A stretch of DNA of 64,000 nucleotides from Bradyrhizobiaceae bacterium (GTDB taxonomy: Bacteria > Pseudomonadota > Alphaproteobacteria > Rhizobiales > Xanthobacteraceae). Shown one piece after another: positions 1 through 13,917 of the stretch (position 1 is the first letter of the stretch; the number at the start of each line of letters is the position of its first letter). The notes under the pieces were generated by a model that was not told where the DNA came from, made no database searches, and worked only from the letters and a program-made list of their open reading frames with translations. The DNA is taken from NCBI GenBank assembly GCA_020544565.1, contig CP078014.1, positions 688,574-752,573 on the forward strand. Reading direction: 5' to 3'. A program made the position numbers and the translations under genes.

Positions 1-1932
<1,932 letters not shown>

Positions 1933-2049
1933 TTTCGTGCGTGTCCTCATCCACCCGCGTCCCGGCTCGTCGGCGTTGAAGGTTAACGATCGGTGAACGC
2001 CCAATCGCGCGCAGGCGGTGAGAGCTGGTTCATTTTTAGACAACCACGC

Positions 2050-2065
2050 TGGCACGACGCCTGCA
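2050..2065 (+). promoter_or_regulatory. candidate sigma-54 (-24/-12) promoter
   Basis: TGGCACGACGCCTGCA matches the RpoN consensus TGGCAC-N5-TTGCA with one mismatch (C for T just before TGCA), and keeps the GG and GC dinucleotides ten bases apart. It lies 160 bases before the glycosyltransferase start, inside the 292-base gap 1933-2224. I see nothing else definite in that gap. No enhancer site was identified, so this stays a candidate. Confidence 0.4.
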
Positions 2066-2224
2066 CGAGCGGATGTTGCGGATGGACATTCGCGGAACCG
2101 GTTGCGGGGAAATTAACGTTTGTGTGGCGGTATCCGAGAACGCCAATGCCTGTTGCGCCGCGGCTTTCCGTCGCGCCCGGCCGAGGGTGAGGCCGCCGCC
2201 TGCGCAAGTTTGATTGGATGACAC

Positions 2225-3190
2225 ATGCTTCAGTTTGAGCCAGCCCAGGTGAAGGCTCGTAGCACTTTGGTCCAGCCGGAGGATGTCATGCCGGCCGGGC
2301 CCGCGCCTTGTGGCACGGCGATCATCATCTCGACGCGCGGGCGCCCCGACATCGTCAACGCGCTGGTCGAGCAACTTGATGCCCAGACCAAAGCGCCGGC
2401 GCATGTCTTCGTCATCGGAACGTCTGCAGTCGACATTGCCCGTCTCGATGCGAACCGGGCCAATCTGACGGCCGTGGTCGGGCGCGAAGGCTCCAGCTCG
2501 CAACGCAACGACGGGCTGGCGCTGGCCGGCGCGCGCTTCTCCTGCATCGTGTTCTTCGACGACGATTTCGTGCCGTCCCGCTTCTGGATCGAGCGCATGG
2601 AGGCCGTGTTCGCGGCCAATCCGGATATTGCCGGCCTGACCGGGATCGTTCTCGCCGATGGCACGACCACCGCGGGTATCAGTCTCGATGATGCGTGCGC
2701 CACCGTCCGGGCCCATGACGCCCATCCGGATGGCGGTGTCCGCATTCATGACCGGCTGAACTACGGCGGTAACATGGGCTGCAACATGGCGTTCCGGGCT
2801 GCGGCGCTGGAGGGCATCAGCTTCGACGAGCGGCTTCCGCTCTATGCCTGGCTGGAGGATGCCGATTTCCGCAGCCAGGTGGAAAAGCGTGGTCGCATCG
2901 TCCGGGTGGAAGGGCTGTGGGGCGTCCATCTCGGCCACAAGCAGGGACGCGGGCGGGGCGTCACCATCGGCTATTCCCAGATCGCCAACGCGATCTATCT
3001 CGGCCGCAAGGGAACCGTGCCGAAGGCGCATCTCGCCAAGCTCGCCGCCCGGAACTTTGCCGCCAATCTGGTTCGCTCGATCCGGCCGGAGCCGTTCGTG
3101 GACCGGCGCGGGCGGCTGCGGGGCAATCTGCTCGCGCTGGCCGACTATATCCGGGGCCGGGTCAAGCCCGAGCGGATTTTAGAGCTTTGA
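2225..3190 (+). CDS. glycosyltransferase family 2 protein
   Basis: Predicted GT-A fold glycosyltransferase, 321 aa, likely adding a sugar during surface polysaccharide assembly. After a short leader, AIIISTRGRPD starts the nucleotide-binding fold. SSSQRNDGL and the metal-binding run FFDDDF (near residue 115) are typical of GT2 enzymes, and YAWLEDADFR (near 210) fits the acceptor-side ED motif. The C-terminus is basic and amphipathic and may touch the membrane. The polysaccharide flippase gene begins 78 bases downstream on the same strand, so the two probably share a pathway. Sugar donor and acceptor cannot be read from the sequence. Confidence 0.8.
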   Translation: MLQFEPAQVKARSTLVQPEDVMPAGPAPCGTAIIISTRGRPDIVNALVEQLDAQTKAPAHVFVIGTSAVDIARLDANRANLTAVVGREGSSSQRNDGLALAGARFSCIVFFDDDFVPSRFWIERMEAVFAANPDIAGLTGIVLADGTTTAGISLDDACATVRAHDAHPDGGVRIHDRLNYGGNMGCNMAFRAAALEGISFDERLPLYAWLEDADFRSQVEKRGRIVRVEGLWGVHLGHKQGRGRGVTIGYSQIANAIYLGRKGTVPKAHLAKLAARNFAANLVRSIRPEPFVDRRGRLRGNLLALADYIRGRVKPERILEL

Positions 3191-3268
3191 CAAGACATGA
3201 CGGCGTAAATCCCTTTTGAAGGGGGCGGCCCGGAGTCGCCGCCACAACAGGAAGGCGCGGAAGCCTCG

Positions 3269-4630
3269 ATGAGCCCGATCGACGCATCGCTGGAGCCGGC
3301 ATCGACAGGGGTCCGGGGCCTCGTGCGAAAGGTGCTGGCGCGGCGGGGCAATCTCGTCGAGGTGCTGGCGCGCGCCTCGCAAGTGCTGGCGATCCGCCTT
3401 GCCGGGGCGGGGCTCACCTACGCCTCCATGGTGTTTCTGGCGCGCTGGCTCGGGCCGCACGATTTCGGCATCTATGCCTATGTGCTGGTGATCGTCACGC
3501 TGCTCGGGCTGGCGTTCTCGTTCGGCCTGAATTCGTCGGCGCTTCGCTTCGTGCCGAGCTATCTGGCGCGCAACAAGCTGCGGCGCCTGTCCGGCTTCGT
3601 CCGGCGAAGCCATGGCATCGTGCTGGCGCTCGCCATCGCGGGCGCGCTGGGCTGCGCCGGACTGGCGTTCGTGTTCCGCGATCGCATCGAGTCGTTCTAC
3701 TACGCGCCGCTGCTGGTCGGCCTGCTATGCGTGCCGATCTGGACGGTGCTGAACCAGCTCGAGGCCACGGCACGCTCGTTCGGCTGGGTCAACATCGCCT
3801 ACATTCCCGGCTTCATCCTGCGGCCGCTGCTGATCATGGGCGGCGTCGGCGCAACGGTGTGGTTCCACGGCTCGGCCGACGCGGTCAGCGCGTTGTGGGC
3901 GCTGACGGCGGCCTGCGCCGTCGCCGCTCTGGTGCAGGGGATTCTGGTTCTGGCCGGGATCCGGCCCCACCTGGCGAAGGTGAAGCCGGCGTTCCATACC
4001 TCGCACTGGTTCATGATCTCGGCGAGCTTCCTGATGATCGACGGCTTCCGGATGTTGCTCGACAACACCGACGTGCTGATGATCGGGCGGCTGCTCGATC
4101 CGCACAGCGTCGCGATCTACTTCGCCGCGATCCGCAGCGGCGGGCTGGTGGCGTTCGTCTCGTTCTCGATGATGGCGTTCGCGGTGCCGAAATTCGCGGA
4201 GATTCACGCGACCGGCACCCGGCAGGAACTGCAGACGTTCGTCACCGGGGTAATCCAGATGATGTTCTGGCCATCGCTGCTGGCGGCGGCGGGGCTGGCG
4301 ATCCTCGGGCCCTATATCCTCGGGCTGTTCGGGGCGGACTTCACCACCGGCTATCCGGCCATGCTGGTGGTGCTGGCCGGGCTGGTGCTGCGCTCCGCCA
4401 CCGGGCCGGTGGAATATCTGCTCAACGTCACCGGGCATCACCGCGACACCATGCGGGTCTATGCCGGAGCCGCGCTGGTCAGCATCGTCCTCAATCTGGT
4501 CCTGATCCCGACGCTCGGAATCATCGGGGCGGCGATGGCGACCTACATCGCCATGCTCGGCGGCAACGCCTGCCTCTATATTCTTGTGAAGAAGCGACTC
4601 GGCGTCAGCGCATTTATCGTCCGCCTGTAG
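3269..4630 (+). CDS. oligosaccharide flippase / polysaccharide biosynthesis membrane protein
   Basis: A 453-residue protein with about 12-14 hydrophobic segments, beginning with a basic cytoplasmic stretch of about 35 residues. Segments such as VFLARWLGPHDFGIYAY are typical of Wzx/RfbX-type flippases of the MATE-like fold, which turn lipid-linked oligosaccharides across the inner membrane. Pairing with the glycosyltransferase just upstream supports a capsule, exopolysaccharide or O-antigen role. No polymerase or chain-length gene lies nearby in the window, so the pathway cannot be named. Confidence 0.8.
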   Translation: MSPIDASLEPASTGVRGLVRKVLARRGNLVEVLARASQVLAIRLAGAGLTYASMVFLARWLGPHDFGIYAYVLVIVTLLGLAFSFGLNSSALRFVPSYLARNKLRRLSGFVRRSHGIVLALAIAGALGCAGLAFVFRDRIESFYYAPLLVGLLCVPIWTVLNQLEATARSFGWVNIAYIPGFILRPLLIMGGVGATVWFHGSADAVSALWALTAACAVAALVQGILVLAGIRPHLAKVKPAFHTSHWFMISASFLMIDGFRMLLDNTDVLMIGRLLDPHSVAIYFAAIRSGGLVAFVSFSMMAFAVPKFAEIHATGTRQELQTFVTGVIQMMFWPSLLAAAGLAILGPYILGLFGADFTTGYPAMLVVLAGLVLRSATGPVEYLLNVTGHHRDTMRVYAGAALVSIVLNLVLIPTLGIIGAAMATYIAMLGGNACLYILVKKRLGVSAFIVRL

Positions 4631-5335
4631 GATGCCGGCTCCACTGCTAGCTTATGATTCTTAATCAAGATATTGATTTCATTTGATTTTCAGTGGAGCA
4701 AGATTGTCCCGGCGGTTTGAGCGGTCTTCTGGACGGGGCGAGCGCACCGGGCGCAGGGCATCGGGACCCGCCGCCGAAGCGACGGAATCGGCCTTGATGC
4801 CGCACTGCAAAGATTCGCTGGGGGAGAGGCGGGCGGGGGCGCTGCGGGCGTGTCGCGCATGTCAGAAGTGGCTCTGCCACTTGCACTTTTGACATCGCCT
4901 TTTGTCTTGACTTGGCCTTGCATGGCTTATAAAACCCGGCCACTTCACGACAGGCGGTGAGCTTCCCTGCGTCGGAACGGATCACCTTTCTTGCCTTCTT
5001 CAGGGCGGATCGGCACCAACCTCGACGGATGACGCTCAAACGCTGTCGGCACTAGCCAGGCAATGCCAGGACATTATTGATCTCGAGGGTCACCGCGCGC
5101 TCAAGCGCAGCCTTCGGTTCAGTCTCGGATGCATGATCGCGGCGGTTCTTCAAGCCGTGATCCTCTGTGGCGACCAAGCGCTTCCCATTCAGCGATGAAT
5201 GGTTGGCGCGATTTCGTTTTGCGCCATGGGCTGCGCGGGTCGGGATCGGGTGTCGGGTGAAGAGAGTGGGGCGGTGCCCCGAACGAATTTGCGGAGCCGA
5301 TTGAGGTTTCGCGTGAACAAGGGTGAAGGCGAACG
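4631..5335 (+). other. 705-base gap and leader before the str operon
   Basis: No convincing gene is present; short open frames on both strands lack family features. The left part is AT-richer (about 4650-4700). The str promoter candidate is at 4907-4933, leaving a leader of about 400 bases before rpsL. rpoB and rpoC, which sit just upstream of rpsL in many bacteria, are not here. Confidence 0.5.
4907..4933 (+). promoter_or_regulatory. candidate promoter of the str-S10 superoperon
   Basis: TTGACT at 4907-4912 and TATAAA at 4928-4933 are separated by 15 bases, a short spacer. A second consensus-like TTGACA at 4889-4894 has no good -10 partner. Position upstream of rpsL and the local AT-rich -10 support the call; no transcription start evidence exists. 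Confidence 0.4.
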
Positions 5336-5707
5336 ATGCCGACGATCAACCAGCTGATCGCAAATCCGCGCGAAGCGCAGAAGTCGCGCAAGAAGGTGCC
5401 AGCGCTGCAGCAGTCGCCGCAGAAGCGTGGCGTTTGCACGCGCGTCTATACGACCACGCCGAAGAAGCCGAACTCGGCGCTTCGCAAGGTCGCCAAGGTG
5501 CGCCTGACCAACGGCTTCGAGGTCATCGGCTACATTCCGGGTGAAGGTCATAACCTTCAGGAACACTCGGTGGTCATGATCCGCGGCGGCCGCGTCAAGG
5601 ACTTGCCGGGCGTGCGCTACCACATCCTCCGCGGCGTTCTCGATACCCAGGGCGTCAAGAACCGCAAGCAGCGCCGTTCGAAGTACGGCGCGAAGCGTCC
5701 GAAGTAA
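5336..5707 (+). CDS. rpsL: 30S ribosomal protein S12
   Basis: uS12, 123 aa, part of the 30S decoding centre, where it monitors codon-anticodon pairing with 16S rRNA. The loop [11 protein letters not shown] contains Lys43 and the loop [10 protein letters not shown] contains Lys88. Both are the usual drug-sensitive residues, so no streptomycin-resistance change is visible; Asp89 is the usual methylthiolation site. GAAGG lies just before the ATG. First gene of the co-directional ribosomal block, 15 bases before rpsG. Confidence 0.98.
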   Translation: MPTINQLIANPREAQKSRKKVPALQQSPQKRGVCTRVYTTTPKKPNSALRKVAKVRLTNGFEVIGYIPGEGHNLQEHSVVMIRGGRVKDLPGVRYHILRGVLDTQGVKNRKQRRSKYGAKRPK

Positions 5708-6193
<486 letters not shown>

Positions 6194-6226
6194 CGGCGAC
6201 CCGAACGAAAATCTAAGGACAGGCCC

Positions 6227-8299
6227 ATGCCCCGCCAACATGCCATCGAGGACTACCGTAATTTCGGTATCATGGCGCACATCGACGCTGGCAAGACCAC
6301 GACGACCGAGCGCATCCTCTATTACACCGGCAAGAATCATAAGATCGGCGAGACGCATGAAGGCGCCGCGACGATGGACTGGATGGCGCAGGAGCAGGAG
6401 CGTGGCATCACGATCACCTCTGCCGCGACCACTGCGTTCTGGAACGGCAAGCGCCTGAACATCATCGACACCCCCGGTCACGTCGACTTCACCATCGAGG
6501 TCGAGCGTTCGCTGCGCGTGCTCGACGGCGCGGTGTGTGTGCTCGACTCCAACCAGGGCGTCGAACCGCAGACCGAGACCGTCTGGCGCCAGGGCGACAA
6601 GTACAAGGTTCCGCGCATCGTCTTCGCCAACAAGATGGATAAGACCGGCGCCGACTTCTACAAGTGCCTGGCGGACATCGTCGATCGTCTCGGCGCCAAG
6701 CCGATTGCGATTCAGCTTCCGATCGGCGCCGAGAACACCTTCAAGGGCATGATCGATCTTGTCCGCATGAAGGCGCTCGTCTGGAATAACGAATCTGCCG
6801 GTGCGATGTACGACATCGAGGAGATTCCGGCCGACCTCGCCGACAAGGCGAAGGAATATCGCGAGAAGCTGGTGGAAGCCGCCGTCGAGCTCGACGACGA
6901 CGCCATGGCCGCTTATCTCGACGGCACCGAGCCGGACGAGGCCACGCTCAAGAGCCTGATCCGCAAGGCCGTGATCGGCGGCGCGTTCTATCCGGTGCTG
7001 TGCGGCACCGCGTTCAAGAACAAGGGCGTGCAGCCGCTGCTCGACGCGGTGGTCGACTATCTGCCGTCGCCGCTTGACGTGCCGGCGATCAAGGGCGTCG
7101 ATGAGGATGGCAACGAGATCCTGCGTCATGCGGACGACAAGGAGCCGATGTCGCTGCTGGCGTTCAAGATCATGGACGACCCGTTCGTCGGCACCATCAC
7201 CTTCTGCCGCATCTATTCGGGCATCCTGCAGAGCGGCACCGGTGTCATCAACTCGACCCGCGAGAAGAAAGAGCGCATCGGCCGCATGCTGCTGATGCAT
7301 GCGAACAACCGCGAGGACATCAAGGAAGCCTATGCCGGCGACATCGTCGCGCTGGCCGGCCTCAAGGAAGCGCGCACCGGTGACACGCTGTGCGACGCGG
7401 ATCATCCGGTGATCCTCGAGAAGATGGAATTCCCCGATCCGGTCATCGAGATCGCGATCGAGCCGAAGTCGAAGGCCGACCAGGAGAAGCTCGGCGTCGC
7501 GCTGGCCAAGCTCGCCGCGGAGGATCCGTCCTTCCGCGTGTCGACCGACCACGAGTCCGGCCAGACCATCCTCAAGGGCATGGGCGAACTCCATCTCGAC
7601 ATCAAGGTCGACATTCTCAGGCGCACCTACAAGGTCGACGCCAACATCGGCGCGCCGCAGGTGGCGTTCCGCGAGAAGATCACCAAGCCGGCGGAAGTCG
7701 ACTACACCCACAAGAAGCAGACCGGCGGCACCGGTCAGTTCGCGCGCGTCAAGTTCGTCGTCGAGCCGAACGAGCCGGGCGCGGGCTTCCAGTTCGAGTC
7801 CAAGATCGTCGGCGGCGCGGTGCCGAAGGAATACATCCCCGGCGTCGAAAAGGGCCTGCAGAGCGTGCTGAACTCGGGCGTCGTCGCGGGCTTCCCCGTG
7901 GTGGACGTCAAGGTGACGCTGATCGACGGCGCCTACCACGACGTCGACTCGTCGGCGCTGGCGTTCGAGATCGCGTCCCGCGCGGCGTTCCGCGATGCGC
8001 TGCAGAAGGGCAAGTCGGTCCTGCTCGAGCCGATCATGAAGGTCGAGGTGGTGACGCCGGAAGACTACACCGGCTCGGTGATCGGCGATCTCAATTCCCG
8101 CCGTGGCCAGATCCAGGGCCAGGACATGCGCGGCAACGCCAACGTCATCAATGCGATGGTGCCGCTCATGAACATGTTCGGTTACGTGAACAACCTGCGC
8201 TCGATGAGCCAGGGCCGCGCGACCTTCACGATGCAGTTCGACCACTACGCGGAAGCGCCGGCCAACGTGTCGGCGGAAGTCCAGAAAAAGTTTGCTTGA
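6227..8299 (+). CDS. fusA: translation elongation factor G
   Basis: EF-G, 690 aa, the GTPase that drives mRNA-tRNA translocation and, with RRF, ribosome recycling. G1 [10 protein letters not shown], the switch II DTPGHVD and NKMD of the GTP-binding domain are all visible near the N-terminus. Domain IV, which enters the decoding A site, includes [10 protein letters not shown] and the segment [17 protein letters not shown]. Length and domains II-V are complete. It follows rpsG by 33 bases and precedes tuf by 37 bases. Confidence 0.98.
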   Translation: MPRQHAIEDYRNFGIMAHIDAGKTTTTERILYYTGKNHKIGETHEGAATMDWMAQEQERGITITSAATTAFWNGKRLNIIDTPGHVDFTIEVERSLRVLDGAVCVLDSNQGVEPQTETVWRQGDKYKVPRIVFANKMDKTGADFYKCLADIVDRLGAKPIAIQLPIGAENTFKGMIDLVRMKALVWNNESAGAMYDIEEIPADLADKAKEYREKLVEAAVELDDDAMAAYLDGTEPDEATLKSLIRKAVIGGAFYPVLCGTAFKNKGVQPLLDAVVDYLPSPLDVPAIKGVDEDGNEILRHADDKEPMSLLAFKIMDDPFVGTITFCRIYSGILQSGTGVINSTREKKERIGRMLLMHANNREDIKEAYAGDIVALAGLKEARTGDTLCDADHPVILEKMEFPDPVIEIAIEPKSKADQEKLGVALAKLAAEDPSFRVSTDHESGQTILKGMGELHLDIKVDILRRTYKVDANIGAPQVAFREKITKPAEVDYTHKKQTGGTGQFARVKFVVEPNEPGAGFQFESKIVGGAVPKEYIPGVEKGLQSVLNSGVVAGFPVVDVKVTLIDGAYHDVDSSALAFEIASRAAFRDALQKGKSVLLEPIMKVEVVTPEDYTGSVIGDLNSRRGQIQGQDMRGNANVINAMVPLMNMFGYVNNLRSMSQGRATFTMQFDHYAEAPANVSAEVQKKFA

Positions 8300-8336
8300 T
8301 TTCTTTGACGAAAGTCAAAGTTGAACGGAGAACGTC

Positions 8337-9527
<1,191 letters not shown>

Positions 9528-9530
9528 GTG

Positions 9531-9609
9531 AGCGAATAGAGGTGGCGGGCAGCGAAATGCTGCTGCCCGCCACCTCTTGCTACTTGCAATTCGCTACTCA
9601 CTATTCGCT
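9531..9609 (+). promoter_or_regulatory. large inverted-repeat structure between tuf and rpsJ
   Basis: A perfect 16-bp inverted repeat (9538-9553 with 9562-9577, loop 9554-9561) starts AGAGGTGGCGGGCAGC. It is enclosed by a second pair, AGCGAATAG at 9531-9539 with its complement CTATTCGCT at 9601-9609. There is no T-run after the main stem, so it does not look like a simple intrinsic terminator. It could separate str and S10 expression, be an RNA-processing site, or regulate rpsJ translation. Confidence 0.6.
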
Positions 9610-9621
9610 AGGAACCAGGCA

Positions 9622-9930
9622 ATGAACGGCCAGAATATTCGCATCCGTCTCAAGGCGTTCGACCATCGGATTCTCGATACGTCGACCCGCGAGATCGTGA
9701 ACACGGCGAAGCGCACCGGTGCGCAGGTTCGCGGACCCATTCCGCTGCCGACCCGCATCGAGAAGTTCACCGTGAACCGTTCGCCGCACGTCGACAAGAA
9801 GAGCCGCGAGCAGTTCGAGATGCGCACCCACAAGCGCCTTCTCGATATCGTCGATCCGACCCCGCAGACCGTGGACGCGCTGATGAAGCTCGACCTCGCC
9901 GCCGGCGTCGATGTCGAGATCAAGCTCTGA
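9622..9930 (+). CDS. rpsJ: 30S ribosomal protein S10
   Basis: uS10, 102 aa, 30S head protein and NusE antitermination partner. I chose the ATG at 9622 because [19 protein letters not shown] is the usual beginning; a longer in-frame start at 9577 lies inside the hairpin. The conserved core [12 protein letters not shown] is present. It opens the S10 segment and follows tuf after a structured 94-base gap. Confidence 0.97.
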
Positions 9931-9982
9931 GAATTTTGGTTTAAGTCCGCTGTTTGCGGACAGAAAGACAGGAAGCACGCCG

Positions 9983-10708
9983 ATGCGCTCCGGAGTGATC
10001 GCACAAAAGGTCGGGATGACGCGGGTCTTTACGGAGGCCGGCGAACATATCCCTGTGACCGTGCTCAAGTTGGGCAATTGCCAGGTGATTGGCCATCGCA
10101 CCACCGAGAAGAACGGCTACGTCGCGCTGCAGCTCGGTTCGGGCGCACGCAAGTCGGTTTACATGCCGAAAGCCGAGCGCGGCCAGTTTGCCGTCGCCAA
10201 GGTGGAGCCGAAGCGGAAGGTCGCGGAATTCCGCGTGTCCGAGGACGCGCTGATCCCGGTCGGCGCGGAGATCCAGGCGGATCACTTCGTGGTCGGCCAG
10301 TTCGTCGATGTCACCGGCACCTCGGTCGGTAAGGGCTTCGCCGGCGGCATGAAGCGCTGGAACTTCGGCGGTCTGCGCGCCACGCACGGCGTCTCGGTCT
10401 CGCACCGTTCGATCGGTTCGACCGGCGGCCGTCAGGATCCCGGCAAGACCTTCAAGAACAAGAAGATGCCCGGCCACATGGGTGTCGATCGCATCACCAC
10501 GCTGAACCTGCGCGTCGTCCAGACCGACGTCGAGCGCGGTCTGGTTCTCGTCGAAGGCGCCGTTCCCGGCTCCAAGGGCGGCTGGATCACGGTTCGCGAC
10601 GCGGTGAAGAAGCCGCTGCCGAAGGAAGCCGCCAAGCCCGGCAAGTTCAAGCTCGCGGGCGAGCAGGCTGCTCCGGCCGCGGAAGCAACCGCCGAGGAGG
10701 GTGCGTGA
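9983..10708 (+). CDS. rplC: 50S ribosomal protein L3
   Basis: uL3, 241 aa, an early-assembly 23S rRNA binder whose internal loop reaches toward the peptidyl transferase centre. [16 protein letters not shown] marks the true start at 9983; an upstream in-frame codon would add 24 unlikely residues. The loop [20 protein letters not shown] is diagnostic and contains the glutamine usually methylated by PrmB. The Ala/Glu-rich C-terminal tail is longer than in E. coli L3. The stop overlaps the rplD start. Confidence 0.97.
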   Translation: MRSGVIAQKVGMTRVFTEAGEHIPVTVLKLGNCQVIGHRTTEKNGYVALQLGSGARKSVYMPKAERGQFAVAKVEPKRKVAEFRVSEDALIPVGAEIQADHFVVGQFVDVTGTSVGKGFAGGMKRWNFGGLRATHGVSVSHRSIGSTGGRQDPGKTFKNKKMPGHMGVDRITTLNLRVVQTDVERGLVLVEGAVPGSKGGWITVRDAVKKPLPKEAAKPGKFKLAGEQAAPAAEATAEEGA

Positions 10709-11328
10709 TGGAACTGAATGTCACAACCCTTGACGGCAAGTCGGCCGGCTCGGTGCAGCTGTCGGACGAGATTTTCGGTCTCGAGCCGCGCGTGGATCTG
10801 ATCCAGCGCGTCGTCAACTGGCAGCTCGCGAGGCGCCAGGCCGGCACCCACAAGACCAAGGGTCGCGCGGAGATCGCCCGCACCGGCAAGAAGATGTACA
10901 AGCAGAAGGGCACCGGCGGCGCCCGTCACGGCTCGGCCCGCGTGCCGCAGTTCCGCGGCGGCGGCCGTGCGTTCGGCCCGGTGGTGCGGTCGCATGCCTA
11001 CGACCTGCCGAAGAAGGTCCGTGCGCTCGGTCTGCGTCATGCTCTGTCGGCGAAGGCCAAGGACGGCGGCCTCGTCGTTCTCGACAATGCCGATCTGAAC
11101 GACGGCAAGACCAAGGCGCTGCTCGGCCACTTCTCCGGCCTCGACATCACCAACGCGCTGATCATCGACGGCGCCGAGGTCAACACCGGGTTCGCCGCGG
11201 CGGCCCGCAACATTCCGCACATCGACGTGCTGCCGGTTCAGGGCATCAACGTCTATGACATTCTGCGCCGTCAGAAACTCGTTCTGACCAAGGCCGCAGT
11301 GGATGCGTTGGAGGCGCGCTTCAAATGA
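10708..11328 (+). CDS. rplD: 50S ribosomal protein L4
   Basis: uL4, 206 aa, lines the polypeptide exit tunnel through its long loop. In E. coli it also represses its own S10 operon. [19 protein letters not shown] is the diagnostic tunnel-loop region. The ATG at 10708 shares a base with the rplC TGA (TGATG), pointing to coupled translation; a GTG three bases upstream is possible but less likely. Confidence 0.97.
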   Translation: MELNVTTLDGKSAGSVQLSDEIFGLEPRVDLIQRVVNWQLARRQAGTHKTKGRAEIARTGKKMYKQKGTGGARHGSARVPQFRGGGRAFGPVVRSHAYDLPKKVRALGLRHALSAKAKDGGLVVLDNADLNDGKTKALLGHFSGLDITNALIIDGAEVNTGFAAAARNIPHIDVLPVQGINVYDILRRQKLVLTKAAVDALEARFK

Positions 11329-11624
11329 GCACTCATGATCCGCGCCATTACGACATCATCGTGGCTCCGGTCGTGACCGAAAAGGCCACGATGGCCTCCG
11401 AGCACAACAAGATTGTGTTCAAGGTGGCGGCCAAGGCGACCAAGCCGCAGATCAAGGACGCGATTGAGAAGCTGTTCGACGTCAAGGTCAAGAGCGTCAA
11501 CACGCTGGTGCGCAAGGGCAAGACCAAGGTCTTCCGCGGCCACCTCGGTTCTCAGTCGGATACCAAGCGCGCTGTTGTGACCCTCGAAGAAGGTCACCGC
11601 ATCGACGTGACCACCGGGCTGTAA
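11325..11624 (+). CDS. rplW: 50S ribosomal protein L23
   Basis: uL23, 99 aa, sits at the tunnel exit and docks trigger factor and signal recognition particle. [15 protein letters not shown] and [15 protein letters not shown] are typical. Its ATG overlaps the rplD stop by four bases (ATGA), and rplB starts 12 bases after its stop. Confidence 0.97.
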   Translation: MSTHDPRHYDIIVAPVVTEKATMASEHNKIVFKVAAKATKPQIKDAIEKLFDVKVKSVNTLVRKGKTKVFRGHLGSQSDTKRAVVTLEEGHRIDVTTGL

Positions 11625-11635
11625 GGCGAACGACG

Positions 11636-12469
11636 ATGGCATTGAAAACATTCAACCCCACGACGCCGGGCCAGCGCCAGCTGGTGATGGTCGATCGTTC
11701 GGCGCTCTACAAGGGCAAGCCGGTCAAGGCGCTGACCGAGGGCAAGTCGTCCAAGGGCGGCCGCGGCAACACCGGCCGCATCACCGTGCGCTTCCGCGGC
11801 GGCGGCCACAAGCAGACGTATCGTCTGGTCGATTTCAAGCGCGCCAAGGTCGATGTTCCGGCCAAGGTCGAGCGTCTTGAATACGATCCGAACCGCACCG
11901 CGTTCATCGCGCTGATCAAGTACGCCGATGGCGAGCAGTCCTACATCCTGGCGCCGCAGCGTCTGGCCGTGGGTGACACCGTGGTGGCCGGCAACTATGT
12001 CGACGTGAAGCCCGGCAACGTCATGCCGCTGGGCAACATGCCGGTCGGCACCATCGTCCACAACGTCGAGATGAAGATCGGGAAGGGCGGCCAGATCGCG
12101 CGTTCGGCGGGCACCTATGCCCAGATCGTCGGCCGCGATCAGGAATACGTCATCCTGCGCCTCAACTCCGGCGAGCAGCGCATGGTTCACGGCCGCTGCA
12201 CCGCCACCATCGGTGCGGTGTCGAACCCGGACCACATGAACACTTCGATCGGCAAGGCTGGCCGCAAGCGCTGGATGGGCCGTCGCCCGCACAACCGCGG
12301 CGTTGTCATGAACCCGATCGACCATCCGCACGGCGGCGGCGAAGGCCGCACCTCGGGCGGCCGCCACCCGGTCACGCCGTGGGGCAAGCCGACCAAGGGC
12401 AAGAAGACGCGGTCGAACAAGTCGACCAACAAGTTCATTCTCATCAGCCGCCACAAGCGGAAGAAGTAA
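11636..12469 (+). CDS. rplB: 50S ribosomal protein L2
   Basis: uL2, 277 aa, full length; needed for subunit joining and for the peptidyl transferase centre. The C-terminal segment [20 protein letters not shown] holds the conserved histidine linked to peptidyl transferase activity. OB-fold and SH3-like domains are intact. It is followed 13 bases later by rpsS. Confidence 0.98.
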   Translation: MALKTFNPTTPGQRQLVMVDRSALYKGKPVKALTEGKSSKGGRGNTGRITVRFRGGGHKQTYRLVDFKRAKVDVPAKVERLEYDPNRTAFIALIKYADGEQSYILAPQRLAVGDTVVAGNYVDVKPGNVMPLGNMPVGTIVHNVEMKIGKGGQIARSAGTYAQIVGRDQEYVILRLNSGEQRMVHGRCTATIGAVSNPDHMNTSIGKAGRKRWMGRRPHNRGVVMNPIDHPHGGGEGRTSGGRHPVTPWGKPTKGKKTRSNKSTNKFILISRHKRKK

Positions 12470-12481
12470 GGATCGCCGGAC

Positions 12482-12757
12482 ATGGTTCGTTCAGTCTGGA
12501 AAGGCCCGTTCGTCGAAGGCTCCCTGCTCAAGAAGGCAGATGCCGCGCGGGCAAGCGGCCGTCACGATGTCATCAAGATCTGGAGCCGCCGCTCGACGAT
12601 CCTCCCGCAGTTCGTGGGACTCACCTTCGGCGTCTACAACGGCCAGAAGCACGTTCCGGTCGCGGTGAACGAGGAAATGGTCGGCCACAAGTTCGGCGAA
12701 TTCTCGCCGACGCGGACCTTCCATGGTCATGCCGGCGACAAGAAAGCCAAGAAGTAA
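12482..12757 (+). CDS. rpsS: 30S ribosomal protein S19
   Basis: uS19, 91 aa, 30S head protein that pairs with S13 and contacts the large subunit. [19 protein letters not shown] and [14 protein letters not shown] are diagnostic, and the C-terminus [18 protein letters not shown] is complete. Start and stop give the usual length of about 92 residues. Confidence 0.97.
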   Translation: MVRSVWKGPFVEGSLLKKADAARASGRHDVIKIWSRRSTILPQFVGLTFGVYNGQKHVPVAVNEEMVGHKFGEFSPTRTFHGHAGDKKAKK

Positions 12758-12775
12758 AGGCTTGAGGACTTAGTC

Positions 12776-13162
12776 ATGAGCAAACCAAAGCGCGAACGGG
12801 CTCTGCCGGATAACGAGGCGAAGGCGGTTGCCCGCATGCTTCGCGTCTCGCCGCAGAAGCTCAATCTTGTTGCGCAGCTGATCCGCGGCAAGAAGGCGTC
12901 GTCGGCGCTGGCCGACCTGCAGTTCTCGCGCAAGCGGATCGCGGGCGACGTCAAGAAGTGCCTGGAGTCGGCGATCGCGAACGCCGAGAACAACCATGAC
13001 CTCGATGTCGACGCGCTCGTCGTCGCCGAGGCCCATGTTGGCAACGGCATCGTGATGAAGCGTTTCGCACCGCGCGGCCGTGGCCGTTCGGGTCGTATTT
13101 TCAAACCGTTCTCGCAACTGACGATCGTGGTTCGTCAGGTCGAGGCGGAGGCGAGCGCTTAA
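12776..13162 (+). CDS. rplV: 50S ribosomal protein L22
   Basis: uL22, 128 aa, whose beta-hairpin lines the exit tunnel. The family core [20 protein letters not shown] is near the N-terminus, and the hairpin runs through [22 protein letters not shown] near the C-terminus. No deletion of the tunnel loop, the usual macrolide-resistance lesion, is evident. Gap to rpsC is 19 bases. Confidence 0.97.
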   Translation: MSKPKRERALPDNEAKAVARMLRVSPQKLNLVAQLIRGKKASSALADLQFSRKRIAGDVKKCLESAIANAENNHDLDVDALVVAEAHVGNGIVMKRFAPRGRGRSGRIFKPFSQLTIVVRQVEAEASA

Positions 13163-13181
13163 ACGGGCGCGGGAGAGAACG

Positions 13182-13883
13182 ATGGGTCAGAAGATCAATC
13201 CGATCGGGCTGCGTCTGGGCATCAACCGGACCTGGGATTCCCGGTGGTTTGCCGGCAAGAACGAGTATGCGAAGCTCCTCCACGAGGACATCCGCATCCG
13301 TGAAGTGCTGATGAAGGAGCTGAAGCAGGCGGCCGTGGCGCGCATCGTGATCGAGCGCCCGCACAAGAAGTGCCGCGTGTCGATCCATTCGGCTCGTCCC
13401 GGCGTGGTGATCGGCAAGAAGGGCGCCGACATCGACAAGCTGAAGAAGAAGGTCGCGGAGATCACCGATTCCGACGTCGTCATCAACATCATCGAAATCC
13501 GCAAGCCGGAACTCGATGCGACCCTGGTGGCGGAATCGATCGCACAGCAGCTCGAGCGCCGCGTTGCGTTCCGCCGCGCCATGAAGCGCGCCGTGCAGTC
13601 GGCGATGCGTCTCGGCGCCGAAGGCATCCGCATCAACTGCTCGGGCCGTCTCGGCGGCGCGGAAATCGCCCGCATGGAGTGGTATCGCGAAGGCCGCGTG
13701 CCGCTGCACACCCTGCGCGCCGACGTCGATTACGGCGTCGCCACCGCGTTCACCACGTTCGGCACCTGCGGCGTCAAGGTCTGGATCTTCAAGGGCGAGA
13801 TCCTCGAGCACGATCCGATGGCCCAGGACAAGCGCATGGCCGAAGGCGACAGCGGGCGTCCGTCCCGTCGCGACGCGGCCTGA
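13182..13883 (+). CDS. rpsC: 30S ribosomal protein S3
   Basis: uS3, 233 aa, forms part of the mRNA entry channel and helicase site. [22 protein letters not shown] opens the protein, and the KH-type domain carries [13 protein letters not shown]. The C-terminal domain ([23 protein letters not shown]) is complete, followed by a charged tail. The next gene, rplP, starts 34 bases downstream. Confidence 0.97.
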   Translation: MGQKINPIGLRLGINRTWDSRWFAGKNEYAKLLHEDIRIREVLMKELKQAAVARIVIERPHKKCRVSIHSARPGVVIGKKGADIDKLKKKVAEITDSDVVINIIEIRKPELDATLVAESIAQQLERRVAFRRAMKRAVQSAMRLGAEGIRINCSGRLGGAEIARMEWYREGRVPLHTLRADVDYGVATAFTTFGTCGVKVWIFKGEILEHDPMAQDKRMAEGDSGRPSRRDAA

Positions 13884-13917
13884 TGGACATTCAAGAGAAG
13901 GTTTGAGGGCGTAAGCC

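Noticed and set aside
4889-4894. TTGACA as -35 of the str operon.
   Set aside because: No acceptable -10 sequence 16-18 bases downstream; the TTGACT/TATAAA pair fits better.
9577-9621. Longer S10 with start at 9577.
   Set aside because: The extra residues come from the hairpin region and the family starts at [11 protein letters not shown].
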